Position numbers and translations under genes: made by a program. Source: Micromonospora humi (lineage in GTDB: Bacteria; Actinomycetota; Actinomycetes; Mycobacteriales; Micromonosporaceae). From it: DNA of 64,000 nucleotides. The notes under the pieces are model-generated. The model made no database searches. It was given only the letters and a program-made list of their open reading frames with translations, and was not told the DNA's origin. Shown here one piece after another: positions 40,771 through 52,672 of the stretch (position 1 is its first letter; every line of letters starts with the position of its first letter). The DNA is taken from assembly GCF_900090105.1 (NCBI RefSeq), contig NZ_FMDM01000005.1, forward strand, positions 186,001-250,000. The letters are read 5' to 3'.

Positions 40771-41571
40771 ATGAGCCTCACCCCGTCCGGGCTGGGCACC
40801 GTACTCGACCTCGGTCCCACCGGGGAACTCGCCGACGCCTGCCGACGCGCGGCGACCGGCACCGGCGTCGCGCTGGTCCGCGGCCTCGACCTCGACGAGC
40901 GGCGCTTCCAACGGTTCGTCCACGACCTCGGCGACACCGTCGACCACAAGTTCGGCGAGGGGCGCGCGGACCTGCTCCAGCTGAACGCCTCCGCGGAGGA
41001 CGGCAAGGTGGTGACCGGGCGGGGACCGCTGCCGTTGCACACCGACGGTCTGCTCGTCGGGGAGCGGACCGACCTGATCGTCCTGTACGCGTCGCGGTTC
41101 GCCGACCGGCCCGGATCCGGCGAGACCACCGTGTGCGACCAGCTCTCCGCCTGGCGGGAGATGCCGGACGACCTGCGGGAGGTCGTGGAGCGGACCGGGT
41201 TGGAGTATCTGGTCGAGGAGCGGGGCTACTTTCCCACCGTCCCGGCGGACTGGTACGAGATCCCCACGGTGCGCGACTACGGTCGAGTGCGCTCCCTCAA
41301 CCTGACCCTGCGGTTCCCGCCGGGTGTCCCCCGGGGCTGGCAGGTGCGGGTCAGGGGCGCCGACGAGGCCACCTCGGAGCGTTTCTTCGCCCGGCTCGGC
41401 GAGTTCCTGCACCGCCCCCGCTACCTCTACCAGCACTCGTGGCGGGTCGGTGACCTGCTCGTCATCGACAACCAGCGGACCCTGCACGGGCGCACCGCGA
41501 TCAGCGACGAGGGCGTACGTCTGCTGCTGCGGGGTCAGGTCACCCTCGCCGCGACCCGGGTCGGCCGATGA
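40771..41571 (+). CDS. carC: Fe(II)/2-oxoglutarate oxygenase, CarC-like
   Basis: 266 residues from ATG 40771 (GGAG upstream); CarC has 273. Iron ligands His90-x-Asp92 (GRGPLPLHTDG) and His239 (QRTLHGRT), and Arg254 for 2-oxoglutarate (LLLRGQ), match CarC His101/Asp103/His251/Arg267. Long matches with remembered CarC: GKVVTGRGPLPLHTDG with GKIVTGRGQLPFHADG, and RPRYLYQHSWRVGDLLVIDN with [20 protein letters not shown]. CarC inverts C5 and desaturates the carbapenam. Here Phe154 replaces CarC Tyr165 (ERGYF for ERGYY), and Thr179 seems to replace Tyr191, while Trp190 keeps Trp202. The reaction may thus be desaturation or hydroxylation without inversion. Confidence 0.83.
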   Translation: MSLTPSGLGTVLDLGPTGELADACRRAATGTGVALVRGLDLDERRFQRFVHDLGDTVDHKFGEGRADLLQLNASAEDGKVVTGRGPLPLHTDGLLVGERTDLIVLYASRFADRPGSGETTVCDQLSAWREMPDDLREVVERTGLEYLVEERGYFPTVPADWYEIPTVRDYGRVRSLNLTLRFPPGVPRGWQVRVRGADEATSERFFARLGEFLHRPRYLYQHSWRVGDLLVIDNQRTLHGRTAISDEGVRLLLRGQVTLAATRVGR

Positions 41572-42998
41572 GCGTGCTGTACGACGCCGTCCGGCAGGTC
41601 GCGGAGGAACGCGGCGACCGTGTCGCGGTGCGTGCCGCCGACGGCCGGGAGACCTCGTACGCCGCGCTGATCCGGCTGGTCGACCGGCTGACCCACGGTC
41701 TGTCGACGGTCGGGGTGGCACCGGGCGACGTGGTGGCCACCCGGTTGACGAACAGCCCCGGGTACGTGGGTCTGATCCTCGCCCTGGCCCGGTCGGGCGC
41801 GGTGCACGTGCCGATCAGCGTGTCCGCCGGGCCGGACTCGGTGGACTGGTCGGTCGGTCGCAGCACGCCGCGGCTGCTGGTCGCCGAGCCCGGCCACGCA
41901 CCGCCGACCCGTCGGGTGGAGACGGTGGTGCTGGACGACCTGCTCGCCGGCGGGGCGGCGCCGGGCGCGCCGAGCGTGCCGGGCGGGCGCGCCGGGCTGT
42001 TCCGGCTGCTGGAGACCACCGGCTCCACCGGGTTTCCGAAGCTGGTCGGCTGGCGGCAGGTCGACCTGCTGGCGGACCGGGTGGCCTGGCTGTCGTACCT
42101 CGGGATCACCGCGGACGACGTGTTCCTGACCATGCATCCGTTGGACGTGGCGCACGGCGCCGACGTACACCTGTTCCCGGCGCTCCTGGCCGGTGCGCGG
42201 CTGGTGCTCTCCGACCCGGGGGCCCCGCCGCACCACCTCCTCGACGACCTCGACCGGTCGGGCGCCACGGTGTTCAGCGCGCTGCCCCGCCACTACGAAC
42301 TGCTCGCCGGGCACGGCCCCCGGGACCTGTCCCGGCTGCGCCTGCCGCTCTGCGGCGGGGCGTACCTGAGCCCGGAGGTGATCACGCGGGCCCGGGACCG
42401 CCTCGGCATCCGGATCCGGCGGATCTATGGTTCGACGGAGTTCGGCATCGTCCTGGGCAACCTCGACGACGTGCCGCAGGAGGACCGCGGGATGCGCCCG
42501 CTGCCCGGGGTGGAGGTGAGCCTGGAGCCGCTGGTCGCCGGCGCGCCCGAGGTGGGGGAGATCCTCGCCCGGTCACCGCACACGAGCATCGGCTACCACG
42601 GGGACGCGGCGGCGACCGCGCACGCCTTCCAGGACGGCTGGTACCGCACGGGGGACGTGGCCGAGCGCACTCCTTCGGGGGAGTTCCGGGTGCTCGGCCG
42701 TGCCGCCGACGCGCTTGCCGCCGACGGCGGCGGCGTGCGGTTCGCACCGCAGGTCGAGGCCGCGCTGCAGGCGTGCGGGCCGGTGGGTGAGGCCGCCGTG
42801 CTGCCGCCGCTGCCCGGATCGGAACCGTTCGTCGTGGTCACCGGCGTGGTGGGGGTCGACGTCGCGGCCGTGCGGTCGGCCGCGGAGGGCGTGCTGGGAG
42901 AGCAGGGGCTGGCGATGCCGGTCCGGGTGGTCGAGCGGATTCCGCACACCCCGGTCGGCAAGCTCGACAAGCCCCTCATCCGGCGGCGTCTCGGTTAG
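41568..42998 (+). CDS. Stand-alone class I adenylate-forming ligase (acyl/aryl/amino acid-AMP ligase)
   Basis: 476 residues; ATG overlaps the carC stop (ATGA). Adenylation motifs are complete: P-loop LLETTGSTGFPKLVGWR, RRIYGSTEFGIVLG, GWYRTGDVAERT, hinge LGRAADALAADG and the catalytic Lys in HTPVGKLDKPLIRRRL. No carrier protein or condensation domain is attached or nearby, so it should form an acyl-AMP passed to CoA or to an amine. In this operon it could make malonyl-CoA or a substituted malonyl-CoA for CarB, or activate an acid that is joined to the core. Sequence alone does not give the substrate. Last gene of the carB operon. Confidence 0.85.
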   Translation: MSVLYDAVRQVAEERGDRVAVRAADGRETSYAALIRLVDRLTHGLSTVGVAPGDVVATRLTNSPGYVGLILALARSGAVHVPISVSAGPDSVDWSVGRSTPRLLVAEPGHAPPTRRVETVVLDDLLAGGAAPGAPSVPGGRAGLFRLLETTGSTGFPKLVGWRQVDLLADRVAWLSYLGITADDVFLTMHPLDVAHGADVHLFPALLAGARLVLSDPGAPPHHLLDDLDRSGATVFSALPRHYELLAGHGPRDLSRLRLPLCGGAYLSPEVITRARDRLGIRIRRIYGSTEFGIVLGNLDDVPQEDRGMRPLPGVEVSLEPLVAGAPEVGEILARSPHTSIGYHGDAAATAHAFQDGWYRTGDVAERTPSGEFRVLGRAADALAADGGGVRFAPQVEAALQACGPVGEAAVLPPLPGSEPFVVVTGVVGVDVAAVRSAAEGVLGEQGLAMPVRVVERIPHTPVGKLDKPLIRRRLG

Positions 42999-43024
42999 GG
43001 GTACGGCTCGACCGGGTGTTGTAT

Positions 43025-43040
43025 GCAAGCCCGTGCTTGC
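43025..43040. promoter_or_regulatory. Operator-like inverted repeat before the ArsR-type gene
   Basis: GCAAGC (43025-43030) and GCTTGC (43035-43040) with 4 bases between, followed by TATTGT at 43042-43047 as probable -10. Likely autoregulatory site. Confidence 0.55.
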
Positions 43041-43054
43041 CTATTGTGGTGGGC

Positions 43055-43345
43055 GTGGGCGATGTCTACCAGGCACTGGCCGACCACACCCGCCGCCTGA
43101 TCCTCGACGAGCTGACCGAACGCGACGGTCAGACGCTCTTCGAGATCTGCGGCCGGTTGGCGACCAGGCACCGGGTCGGCTCGTCCCGGCAGGCGATCTC
43201 CCAGCACCTCGATGTCCTGGAGGCCGCCGGCCTGATCGTCACGCGGCGGCAGGGTCGCTACAAGTTCCACCACCTCGACACCCGCCCGCTGCGGTCCATC
43301 ACCGAGCGATGGCTCAGGTCCGAACCCACCGAGGAGACGCCATGA
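43055..43345 (+). CDS. ArsR-family winged-helix repressor
   Basis: 96 residues from GTG 43055, which lies 7 bases after a TATTGT -10 box, so the mRNA is probably leaderless. The winged helix is DVYQALADHTRRLILDELTE, then SSRQAISQHLDVLEAAGLIV as recognition helix and RRQGRYKFHHLDTRPL as the wing. There are no metal-binding Cys pairs; this is the subgroup that is paired with VOC or SRPBCC genes. The VOC gene overlaps its stop. It controls this two-gene unit and probably not the beta-lactam genes. Confidence 0.82.
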   Translation: MGDVYQALADHTRRLILDELTERDGQTLFEICGRLATRHRVGSSRQAISQHLDVLEAAGLIVTRRQGRYKFHHLDTRPLRSITERWLRSEPTEETP

Positions 43346-43728
43346 GGATCAACCTGACGAGCGTGTACGTCGACGATCAGGCGAAGGCGCTGCGCTTCTA
43401 CACCGAGGTGCTGGGCTTCCGGAAGAAGACGGACGTGCCGACCGGCGAGCACCGCTGGCTGACCGTCGTCTCGCCGGACGCGCCGGACGGCGTCGAGCTG
43501 CTGCTGGAGCCCGACGCGCACCCGGCCGCCAAGGCGTTCAAGGAGGCGCTGGCCGGCGACGGCATTCCGCTCACGCAGTTCGCGGTGGACGACGTCGCGG
43601 CCGAGCACGAACGGCTGCGCGGCCTCGGGGTGCTGTTCACCCAGGAGCCCGTCGACATGGGCCCGGTGGCGACCGCGGTGTTCGACGACACCTGCGGCAA
43701 CCTGATCCAGATCGCGCAGTACAAGTAG
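43342..43728 (+). CDS. VOC-superfamily (glyoxalase/dioxygenase-like) protein
   Basis: 128 residues; ATG overlaps the regulator stop. Two beta-alpha-beta-beta-beta modules: INLTSVYVDDQAKALRFYTEVLGF and LTQFAVDDVAAEHERLRGLG, ending PVATAVFDDTCGNLIQIAQ, with the terminal metal-type Glu replaced (NLIQI). Small single-chain VOC proteins of this kind act as dimers on small toxic molecules or bind drugs. Substrate unknown. Confidence 0.82.
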   Translation: MRINLTSVYVDDQAKALRFYTEVLGFRKKTDVPTGEHRWLTVVSPDAPDGVELLLEPDAHPAAKAFKEALAGDGIPLTQFAVDDVAAEHERLRGLGVLFTQEPVDMGPVATAVFDDTCGNLIQIAQYK

Positions 43729-43733
43729 CGGCG

Positions 43734-44324
43734 TCAGCCCAGCCGGTCGAGCAGATCGCGGCTGCGGCTCACCACCAGCGCGGTCGCCTCCGCGTCGTAC
43801 GACGGGAGCGAACTGTCGGTGAACAGGTGCCGGTCGCCGGGATAGACGAACAGGTCGCCGCGCTCGGGTCCGACGATGGACACCAGCTCGCGAGCGGCGT
43901 CGACGTCACCCTCCAGCCCGAAGAACGCGTCGCGCTCCATGCCGTGGACCTGCACCGCCACGCCGTCGGGCCAGGGGCCGATCGCCCACTCCCCGGTGAC
44001 CGGCAGGCAGGCCTCGTAGAGCAGGGCGGCGCGGGCACCGGGCCGGGTCTGGGCGAGGCGCTGGGCGATGGCCGCGCCCCAGGAGACGCCGGCGTAGACG
44101 AGATCGGGGCGCAGGTCGGCGGCGATCCGGTCGGCGCGTTCGTCGAGGACGTCGCCGCCGATTCGCTTGGTGAGCGCCGAACCCTCCTCGAGGCTGGCCG
44201 GCAACTCGCCGTCGAAGAGGTCGGGCACGTGCACGGTGTGCCCGCCGGCGCCGAGCGCGTCGGCGAGGGCGCGGATGCCTTCGGTGCGCCCCTGCAGGTG
44301 GTGAAGGAGGAGGATCTCGGCCAT
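43734..44324 (-). CDS. Dienelactone hydrolase-family alpha/beta hydrolase
   Basis: 196 residues from ATG 44324. Alpha/beta fold starting AEILLLHHLQGRTEGIRALA, with VHVPDLFDGELP. The nucleophile elbow is GVSWGAA, Ser in place of the Cys of classical dienelactone hydrolase, and the catalytic His is in YPGDRHLFTD. A cytoplasmic esterase of unknown substrate. It is read away from the winged-helix gene at 44389, whose operator lies between them. Confidence 0.82.
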   Translation of the reverse strand: MAEILLLHHLQGRTEGIRALADALGAGGHTVHVPDLFDGELPASLEEGSALTKRIGGDVLDERADRIAADLRPDLVYAGVSWGAAIAQRLAQTRPGARAALLYEACLPVTGEWAIGPWPDGVAVQVHGMERDAFFGLEGDVDAARELVSIVGPERGDLFVYPGDRHLFTDSSLPSYDAEATALVVSRSRDLLDRLG

Positions 44325-44345
44325 CTCTAGACTCCTGACTGTCGG

Positions 44346-44380
44346 ACCAGAATCATCGAACGAACCAGAATCTTAGAACG
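44346..44380. promoter_or_regulatory. Two 17-bp direct repeats between DLH and its divergent regulator
   Basis: ACCAGAATCATCGAACG (44346-44362) and ACCAGAATCTTAGAACG (44364-44380), 15 of 17 identical and 18 bp apart, 9 bases before the regulator ATG. Likely operator covering both promoters. Confidence 0.6.
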
Positions 44381-44388
44381 GTCGAGAA

Positions 44389-45018
44389 ATGTCGGTCAAT
44401 CAGCGGATCCCGGACTACGACCTCGACGACCTGCTCGTGGTCACCGCACCGGCACAGCTGCGCGCCCTCGCCGACCCCCTACGCGGCACCCTCCTGGAGC
44501 TGCTGCTGGAGCGCGCCGCCACGGTGAACGAACTCGCTTCCGCCGTCGACCGCCCCAAGAGCAGCGTGGCGTACCACGTGAACCAGATGGTCGACGCCGG
44601 CCTGCTGCGGGTGGTGCGCACCCGCCGGGTCCGGGCCATCGAGGAACGGTTCTACGGCCGGGTCGCCCGCACCTTCTACGTCGGCGCGCTCCGCCGACCG
44701 GAGGACAAGCAGGTCGTGGCGGGCATCAACGGGCTCGCCGAGGCCGCGGCCGAGGCGGCCGCCGCGCACGCCGCCGACGAGCTGCGGTGCACGCTCGTGC
44801 ACGCGCGGATCCCGATCGAGGACGTGCGGGCGTTCTGGGCCGAGGTGCAGGCACTGGCCCGGCGGTTCGCGCAGATCCCCCGCGCCGGCGACCAGGTGTA
44901 CGGCTTCGCCGCCGGGCTCTACCCCACCGACGCGCCCACGCTCCCCGACCCGGACGCCGCTCCCGAGACGCCGGCAGCCGGCGGGGGCGCGCCGGAGCGG
45001 GAACCCGGCGCAGGCTAG
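44389..45018 (+). CDS. Winged-helix (ArsR-like) transcriptional regulator
   Basis: 209 residues. N-terminal winged helix: APAQLRALADPLRGTLLELL, then VNELASAVDRPKSSVAYHVNQMVDAGLLRV and a basic wing (RTRRVRAIEERFYGRVARTF). The C-terminal ~110 residues form a helical ligand or dimer domain (LAEAAAEAAAAHAADELRC) ending in a Pro/Ala-rich tail. It probably represses itself and the divergent hydrolase through the direct repeats. Confidence 0.82.
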   Translation: MSVNQRIPDYDLDDLLVVTAPAQLRALADPLRGTLLELLLERAATVNELASAVDRPKSSVAYHVNQMVDAGLLRVVRTRRVRAIEERFYGRVARTFYVGALRRPEDKQVVAGINGLAEAAAEAAAAHAADELRCTLVHARIPIEDVRAFWAEVQALARRFAQIPRAGDQVYGFAAGLYPTDAPTLPDPDAAPETPAAGGGAPEREPGAG

Positions 45019-45027
45019 CGTCGGAGC

Positions 45028-45999
45028 GTGAGCACCGGATCCCCCCGCGTCCTGCCGGCCGGCAGCGGCATCGACGAGGCCGCCGCCGTCCTGCGCGCCG
45101 GTGGGCTGGTCGCGTTCCCCACCGAGACGGTCTACGGGCTGGGCGCGAACGCGTTGGACGCCCGCGCCGCCGCGCGGATCTTCGAGGCGAAGGCCCGGCC
45201 CAGCTTCGACCCGCTGATCAGCCACCTGGCCGACGCCGCCGACCTGCCCGGGCTGGTCGGCGCGGTACCGCCGGCCGTGGCCGCGCTGGTCGAGCGGTTC
45301 TGGCCCGGCCCGCTCACGCTGATCGTGGACCGGCCCGCGGCGATCCCGCCGATCGTCACCTCCGGCCTGGAGACCATGGCGGTGCGGGTGCCCGACGAAC
45401 CGGCCGCCCGGGCGCTGATCGCCGCCGCCGGGGTGCCGGTCGCCGCACCGAGCGCCAACCGGTTCGGCCAGCTCAGCCCCACCCGGGCCGAGCACGTGGT
45501 GACCGGGCTGGGCAGCGCGGTGGACGTGGTGCTCGACGGCGGACCCACCCGGTGCGGCATCGAGTCGACGATCGTGGACGCCCGGGGCGAGCGGCCGGTG
45601 GTGCTCCGGCTCGGCGCGCTGCCGGTCGAGGCGCTGATCGAGGCGGTCGGCCCGGTCGAGGTACGCCAGGGCAGCTCCGGCCAGCCGGTCGCGCCCGGGA
45701 CACTGGCCGCGCACTACGCCCCGCGTACCCCGTTGCGGTTGGGCACGGCGGCCGAGCACGACGGCGGCCGGCAGGGATTCCTGGCCTTCCGGGAAGCACC
45801 GGCGGAGGGCGACTGGGCGGCGGTGGAGGTGCTGTCGCCCGACGGCGACCTGACCGCCGCCGCCGCGCGCCTCTTCGACGCGCTGCACCGGCTCGACGCC
45901 GCCGGCGTCACCGGGATCGTGGCCGAGCCGGTGCCCGACGAAGGGGTCGGGCGGGCGATCAACGACCGGCTGCGCCGGGCCGCCGCGACCTGGCACTGA
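45028..45999 (+). CDS. L-threonylcarbamoyladenylate synthase, Sua5 type
   Basis: 323 residues from GTG 45028. The N-terminal TsaC/YrdC domain (1-~205) has FPTETVYGLGANALD, EAKARPSFDPLISHL, FWPGPLTLIV, VPVAAPSANRFGQLSPT and CGIESTIVDA. The C-terminal Sua5 domain follows (PVAPGTLAAHYAPRTPLRL). It makes threonylcarbamoyl-AMP for the t6A37 modification of ANN-reading tRNAs. Actinobacteria usually carry a second, short TsaC elsewhere. Confidence 0.92.
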   Translation: MSTGSPRVLPAGSGIDEAAAVLRAGGLVAFPTETVYGLGANALDARAAARIFEAKARPSFDPLISHLADAADLPGLVGAVPPAVAALVERFWPGPLTLIVDRPAAIPPIVTSGLETMAVRVPDEPAARALIAAAGVPVAAPSANRFGQLSPTRAEHVVTGLGSAVDVVLDGGPTRCGIESTIVDARGERPVVLRLGALPVEALIEAVGPVEVRQGSSGQPVAPGTLAAHYAPRTPLRLGTAAEHDGGRQGFLAFREAPAEGDWAAVEVLSPDGDLTAAAARLFDALHRLDAAGVTGIVAEPVPDEGVGRAINDRLRRAAATWH

Positions 46000-46008
46000 G
46001 CGCGACGT

Positions 46009-50490
<4,482 letters not shown>

Positions 50491-50542
50491 CTCGCCTCCC
50501 GGAGTCGTCCCGGCGGCCCGACTTCCCGGCGCGGCGTCCGTT

Positions 50543-50584
50543 ATGCCCCCGGGGTGGGGGAAGTTTCCCCACTGACCGGGGCAT
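50543..50584. promoter_or_regulatory. Nested inverted repeats upstream of ctpI
   Basis: Outer arms ATGCCCC (50543-50549) / GGGGCAT (50578-50584); inner arms GTGGGG (50554-50559) / CCCCAC (50567-50572) around GAAGTTT. Located between ctpI and the small divergent gene, so a shared operator is plausible. Confidence 0.45.
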
Positions 50585-50647
50585 GGACGCCGGGGGCGGT
50601 GGAATGCCGGTGGGGTCGATGCCGTCGTCGTTACCGGGGAGGCCGGG

Positions 50648-50908
50648 ATGAGCACGTTGACGCGACACCTGAGCGGAGCGCGGGAGACGGTCCGGGCGTA
50701 CAGCCGACGGGTGGACGTCCCGCTGCTGGGTGAGGTGGCCGTGCCTCCGCCGGACAAGCTGGCCTACTACGCGGGCGTCGGCGTGCTCGCCGCGTTGCAG
50801 GTCATCGAGTGGCCGCTCGCGCTGGTCATCACCGCCGGGCACGTCCTCGCCGACCAGCACGCCTCCGGCCTGGCGAAGGGCATCGGCGAGGCGTTGGAGA
50901 CCGCCTGA
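50648..50908 (+). CDS. Small conserved protein divergent from ctpI
   Basis: 86 residues from ATG 50648 (GGGGAGG upstream). N-terminal amphipathic, Arg-rich segment (STLTRHLSGARETVRAYSRR) and a hydrophobic stretch LAYYAGVGVLAALQVIEWPLALVITAGHVLA that could be one or two short membrane helices. The CtpI-side partner position suggests a small accessory subunit or regulator of the ATPase. Function not known. Confidence 0.75.
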   Translation: MSTLTRHLSGARETVRAYSRRVDVPLLGEVAVPPPDKLAYYAGVGVLAALQVIEWPLALVITAGHVLADQHASGLAKGIGEALETA

Positions 50909-50925
50909 CGAGACCGGGCCCACAG

Positions 50926-50956
50926 TTGACCTCAACCGCGGTTGAGGTCACAGGCT
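50926..50956 (+). promoter_or_regulatory. SoxR-box promoter of the MFS exporter
   Basis: CCTCAACCGCGGTTGAGG at 50930-50947 is a perfect 18-bp SoxR-type palindrome (CCTCAA-N6-TTGAGG). It sits between -35 TTGACC (50926-50931) and -10 CAGGCT (50951-50956) spaced 19 bp, the over-long spacing used by MerR-family activators. The MFS ATG is 7 bases past the -10, so the transcript is leaderless or nearly so. Confidence 0.8.
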
Positions 50957-50963
50957 GGGGCCC

Positions 50964-52340
50964 ATGACGACCACCGCCGCCGTGCCCGACGCATCCCCGG
51001 TCGACCTCTGGTCGCCGGGACTGCGGGCGATGACAGTGGGCAGCGTCGCCCTGGTGTCGCTGCTCGCGTTCGAGGCCCTCGCGGTCGGCACCGCCATGCC
51101 GACGGTCGCGCGCAGCCTGGGCGGGCTCGGCCTGTACGCGCTGGCCTTCGGTGGACCGTTCGCCTCCGGGGTGGTGGCGATGGTGGCCTCCGGCATCTGG
51201 TGCGACGCGCGCGGTCCCCGCCCGGCCATGTGGCACGGCGTGGCCTGGTTCGTCGCCGGCCTGGCGCTGGCGGGTGCCGCCACCAGCATGGGAGTGCTGG
51301 TCGCCGGGCGGGTGGTGCAGGGCTTCGGCTCCGGTCTGCTCTCGGTGGCGCTCTACGTGATCGTCGGGCACGCGTATCCGGAGCGGTTGCGGCGGCGGAT
51401 GTTCGCCGCGTTCGCCGCCGCCTGGGTGGTGCCGTCGCTGGTCGGGCCGGCGTTGGCCGGCCTGATCGTGGAGCACCTGGGCTGGCGGTGGGTGTTCCTG
51501 GCGGTGCCGGCGGTGGCGGTGCCGGCGGTGTTGCTGGTCCAGCCGGGCCTGCGGTCGCTGGCCGGCACCGTGCCGACCCGCCCGTCGGCCGGGGCGCTGG
51601 CCCGGGTGGCCTGGGCCTGCGGGGCGGGGGCGAGCGCCGCACTGCTGCACCACGGGGGGCAGCAGCGCGGCGTGCTCGCCGCCACGCTCATCACGGTGGC
51701 ATCGGCCGGGCTGCTCACCTGCGTACCCCGGTTGTTGCCGCCCGGGTTCCTGCGGGCCGCGCGCGGGCTGCCGACGGTGATCGGCTTGCGCGGCCTGGCC
51801 TCCGCGGCCTTCGTCGGCGCGGAGGTGGTGATCCCGCTGATGCTCTCCCGGGAGCGTGGCTTCTCGCCGACCGGCGCCGGGCTGGTGCTGACCGTCGGGG
51901 CGCTCGCCTGGTCGGTGGGCTCGTGGGTCCAGGGCCGGATCGCCGCCCCCCGCTCCACCGCCACCCTGCCCCGGGCCGGGCTGGCCTGCATCGCCGTCGG
52001 TACGGCGGGCGTGGCATCGGCGCTGCTGCCGGGCGTCCCGGTCGCGCCGGCGGTGCTCGCCTGGGCCGTCGCCGGCCTGGGCATGGGGCTGCTCTATCCC
52101 TCGCTGTCGGTGCTCACCCTGGAGTTGTCCGCCCCGGCCGAGCAGGGCCGCAACTCCTCGGCGCTGCAACTGGGCGACTCGCTGGCGGCGGCCACCGTGC
52201 TGGCGCTGACCGGGGCGGTGCTGGCCAGCGGCTCGTCACCCGGCCCGGCGAGCTACGCGGCCACGCTGGCCGTCGCGGCCGGTTGCGGCCTGCTCGGCCT
52301 GCTGCTGGCCGGTCGGGTGGCGCCTCGGCCGGCCGGCTGA
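50964..52340 (+). CDS. MFS drug/metabolite exporter under SoxR-type control
   Basis: 458 residues, about 14 predicted membrane helices. The first are AMTVGSVALVSLLAFEALAVGTAMPTV, with the usual loop after helix 2 (GIWCDARGPRPAMWHG) and the drug-efflux-type motif RVVQGFGSGLLSVALYVIVG followed by YPERLRRRMFAAFAAAWVVPSLVGPALAGL (motif C-like). The DHA2-like length fits. The SoxR box directly upstream indicates induction by redox-active compounds, as for exporters of phenazine- or quinone-like metabolites in Streptomyces and Pseudomonas. No soxR gene is in the window. Confidence 0.88.
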   Translation: MTTTAAVPDASPVDLWSPGLRAMTVGSVALVSLLAFEALAVGTAMPTVARSLGGLGLYALAFGGPFASGVVAMVASGIWCDARGPRPAMWHGVAWFVAGLALAGAATSMGVLVAGRVVQGFGSGLLSVALYVIVGHAYPERLRRRMFAAFAAAWVVPSLVGPALAGLIVEHLGWRWVFLAVPAVAVPAVLLVQPGLRSLAGTVPTRPSAGALARVAWACGAGASAALLHHGGQQRGVLAATLITVASAGLLTCVPRLLPPGFLRAARGLPTVIGLRGLASAAFVGAEVVIPLMLSRERGFSPTGAGLVLTVGALAWSVGSWVQGRIAAPRSTATLPRAGLACIAVGTAGVASALLPGVPVAPAVLAWAVAGLGMGLLYPSLSVLTLELSAPAEQGRNSSALQLGDSLAAATVLALTGAVLASGSSPGPASYAATLAVAAGCGLLGLLLAGRVAPRPAG

Positions 52341-52672
52341 CGGGCGGCGCGCGACGGCGGCGTGGCGTGCCTTGACGGCCATCGTTCTCACGCAGCGTGA
52401 CGCCCTCGACAGAAGGCATCACTTTTCGGCGTCATACCTCTCGGTCATATTTATGAGTGAGAGGTATGACGCGCAACGGTGAACCCTTCTTCTGCGCGAC
52501 CCGGCCGTCGCAGCGTGCGCGACGGCGGCCCGCGCCCGGCCGAGCCGGCAGCCCGTTCCCCGCGGCCGGTCACGATCCTGCCCGGTGTTCCGTCCCTGTC
52601 CGGCCGGAGTCGACAGGCGTGGACCGGCGTGAAGTGGACGGCCGCGCGGCGATCGAGCGGGAGGATGGGGCG
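52341..52672. other. 332 bases without a gene, holding a long palindrome
   Basis: No convincing gene. The AT-rich palindrome at 52429-52472 is the only clear structure. An extended start for the next gene (52457) would run through it and is rejected. Confidence 0.5.
52429..52472. repeat. 44-bp near-perfect AT-rich palindrome
   Basis: Outer arms GCGTCATACCTCTC (52429-52442) and GAGAGGTATGACGC (52459-52472) match perfectly. Inside, TCATA (52445-52449) and TATGA (52452-52456) also pair. Only two positions per arm are unpaired. No T-run follows, so it is a better operator or mobile-repeat candidate than a terminator. Confidence 0.75.

Noticed and set aside
43055..43728. ArsR/VOC pair as regulator and immunity gene of the beta-lactam cluster
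   Set aside because: The pair has its own operator and leaderless promoter and is a common stand-alone unit; the VOC protein is not a metallo-beta-lactamase.
43734..44324. DLH-family hydrolase as a beta-lactamase for self-resistance
   Set aside because: It has the dienelactone hydrolase fold with GVSWG and His, not the SxxK/SDN/KTG or HxHxDH motifs of beta-lactamases.
52457..52672. Longer N terminus for the NmrA-like protein
   Set aside because: The extra residues are Pro/Arg-rich, pass through the long palindrome, and the Rossmann motif starts at ATG 52673 with a good ribosome site.
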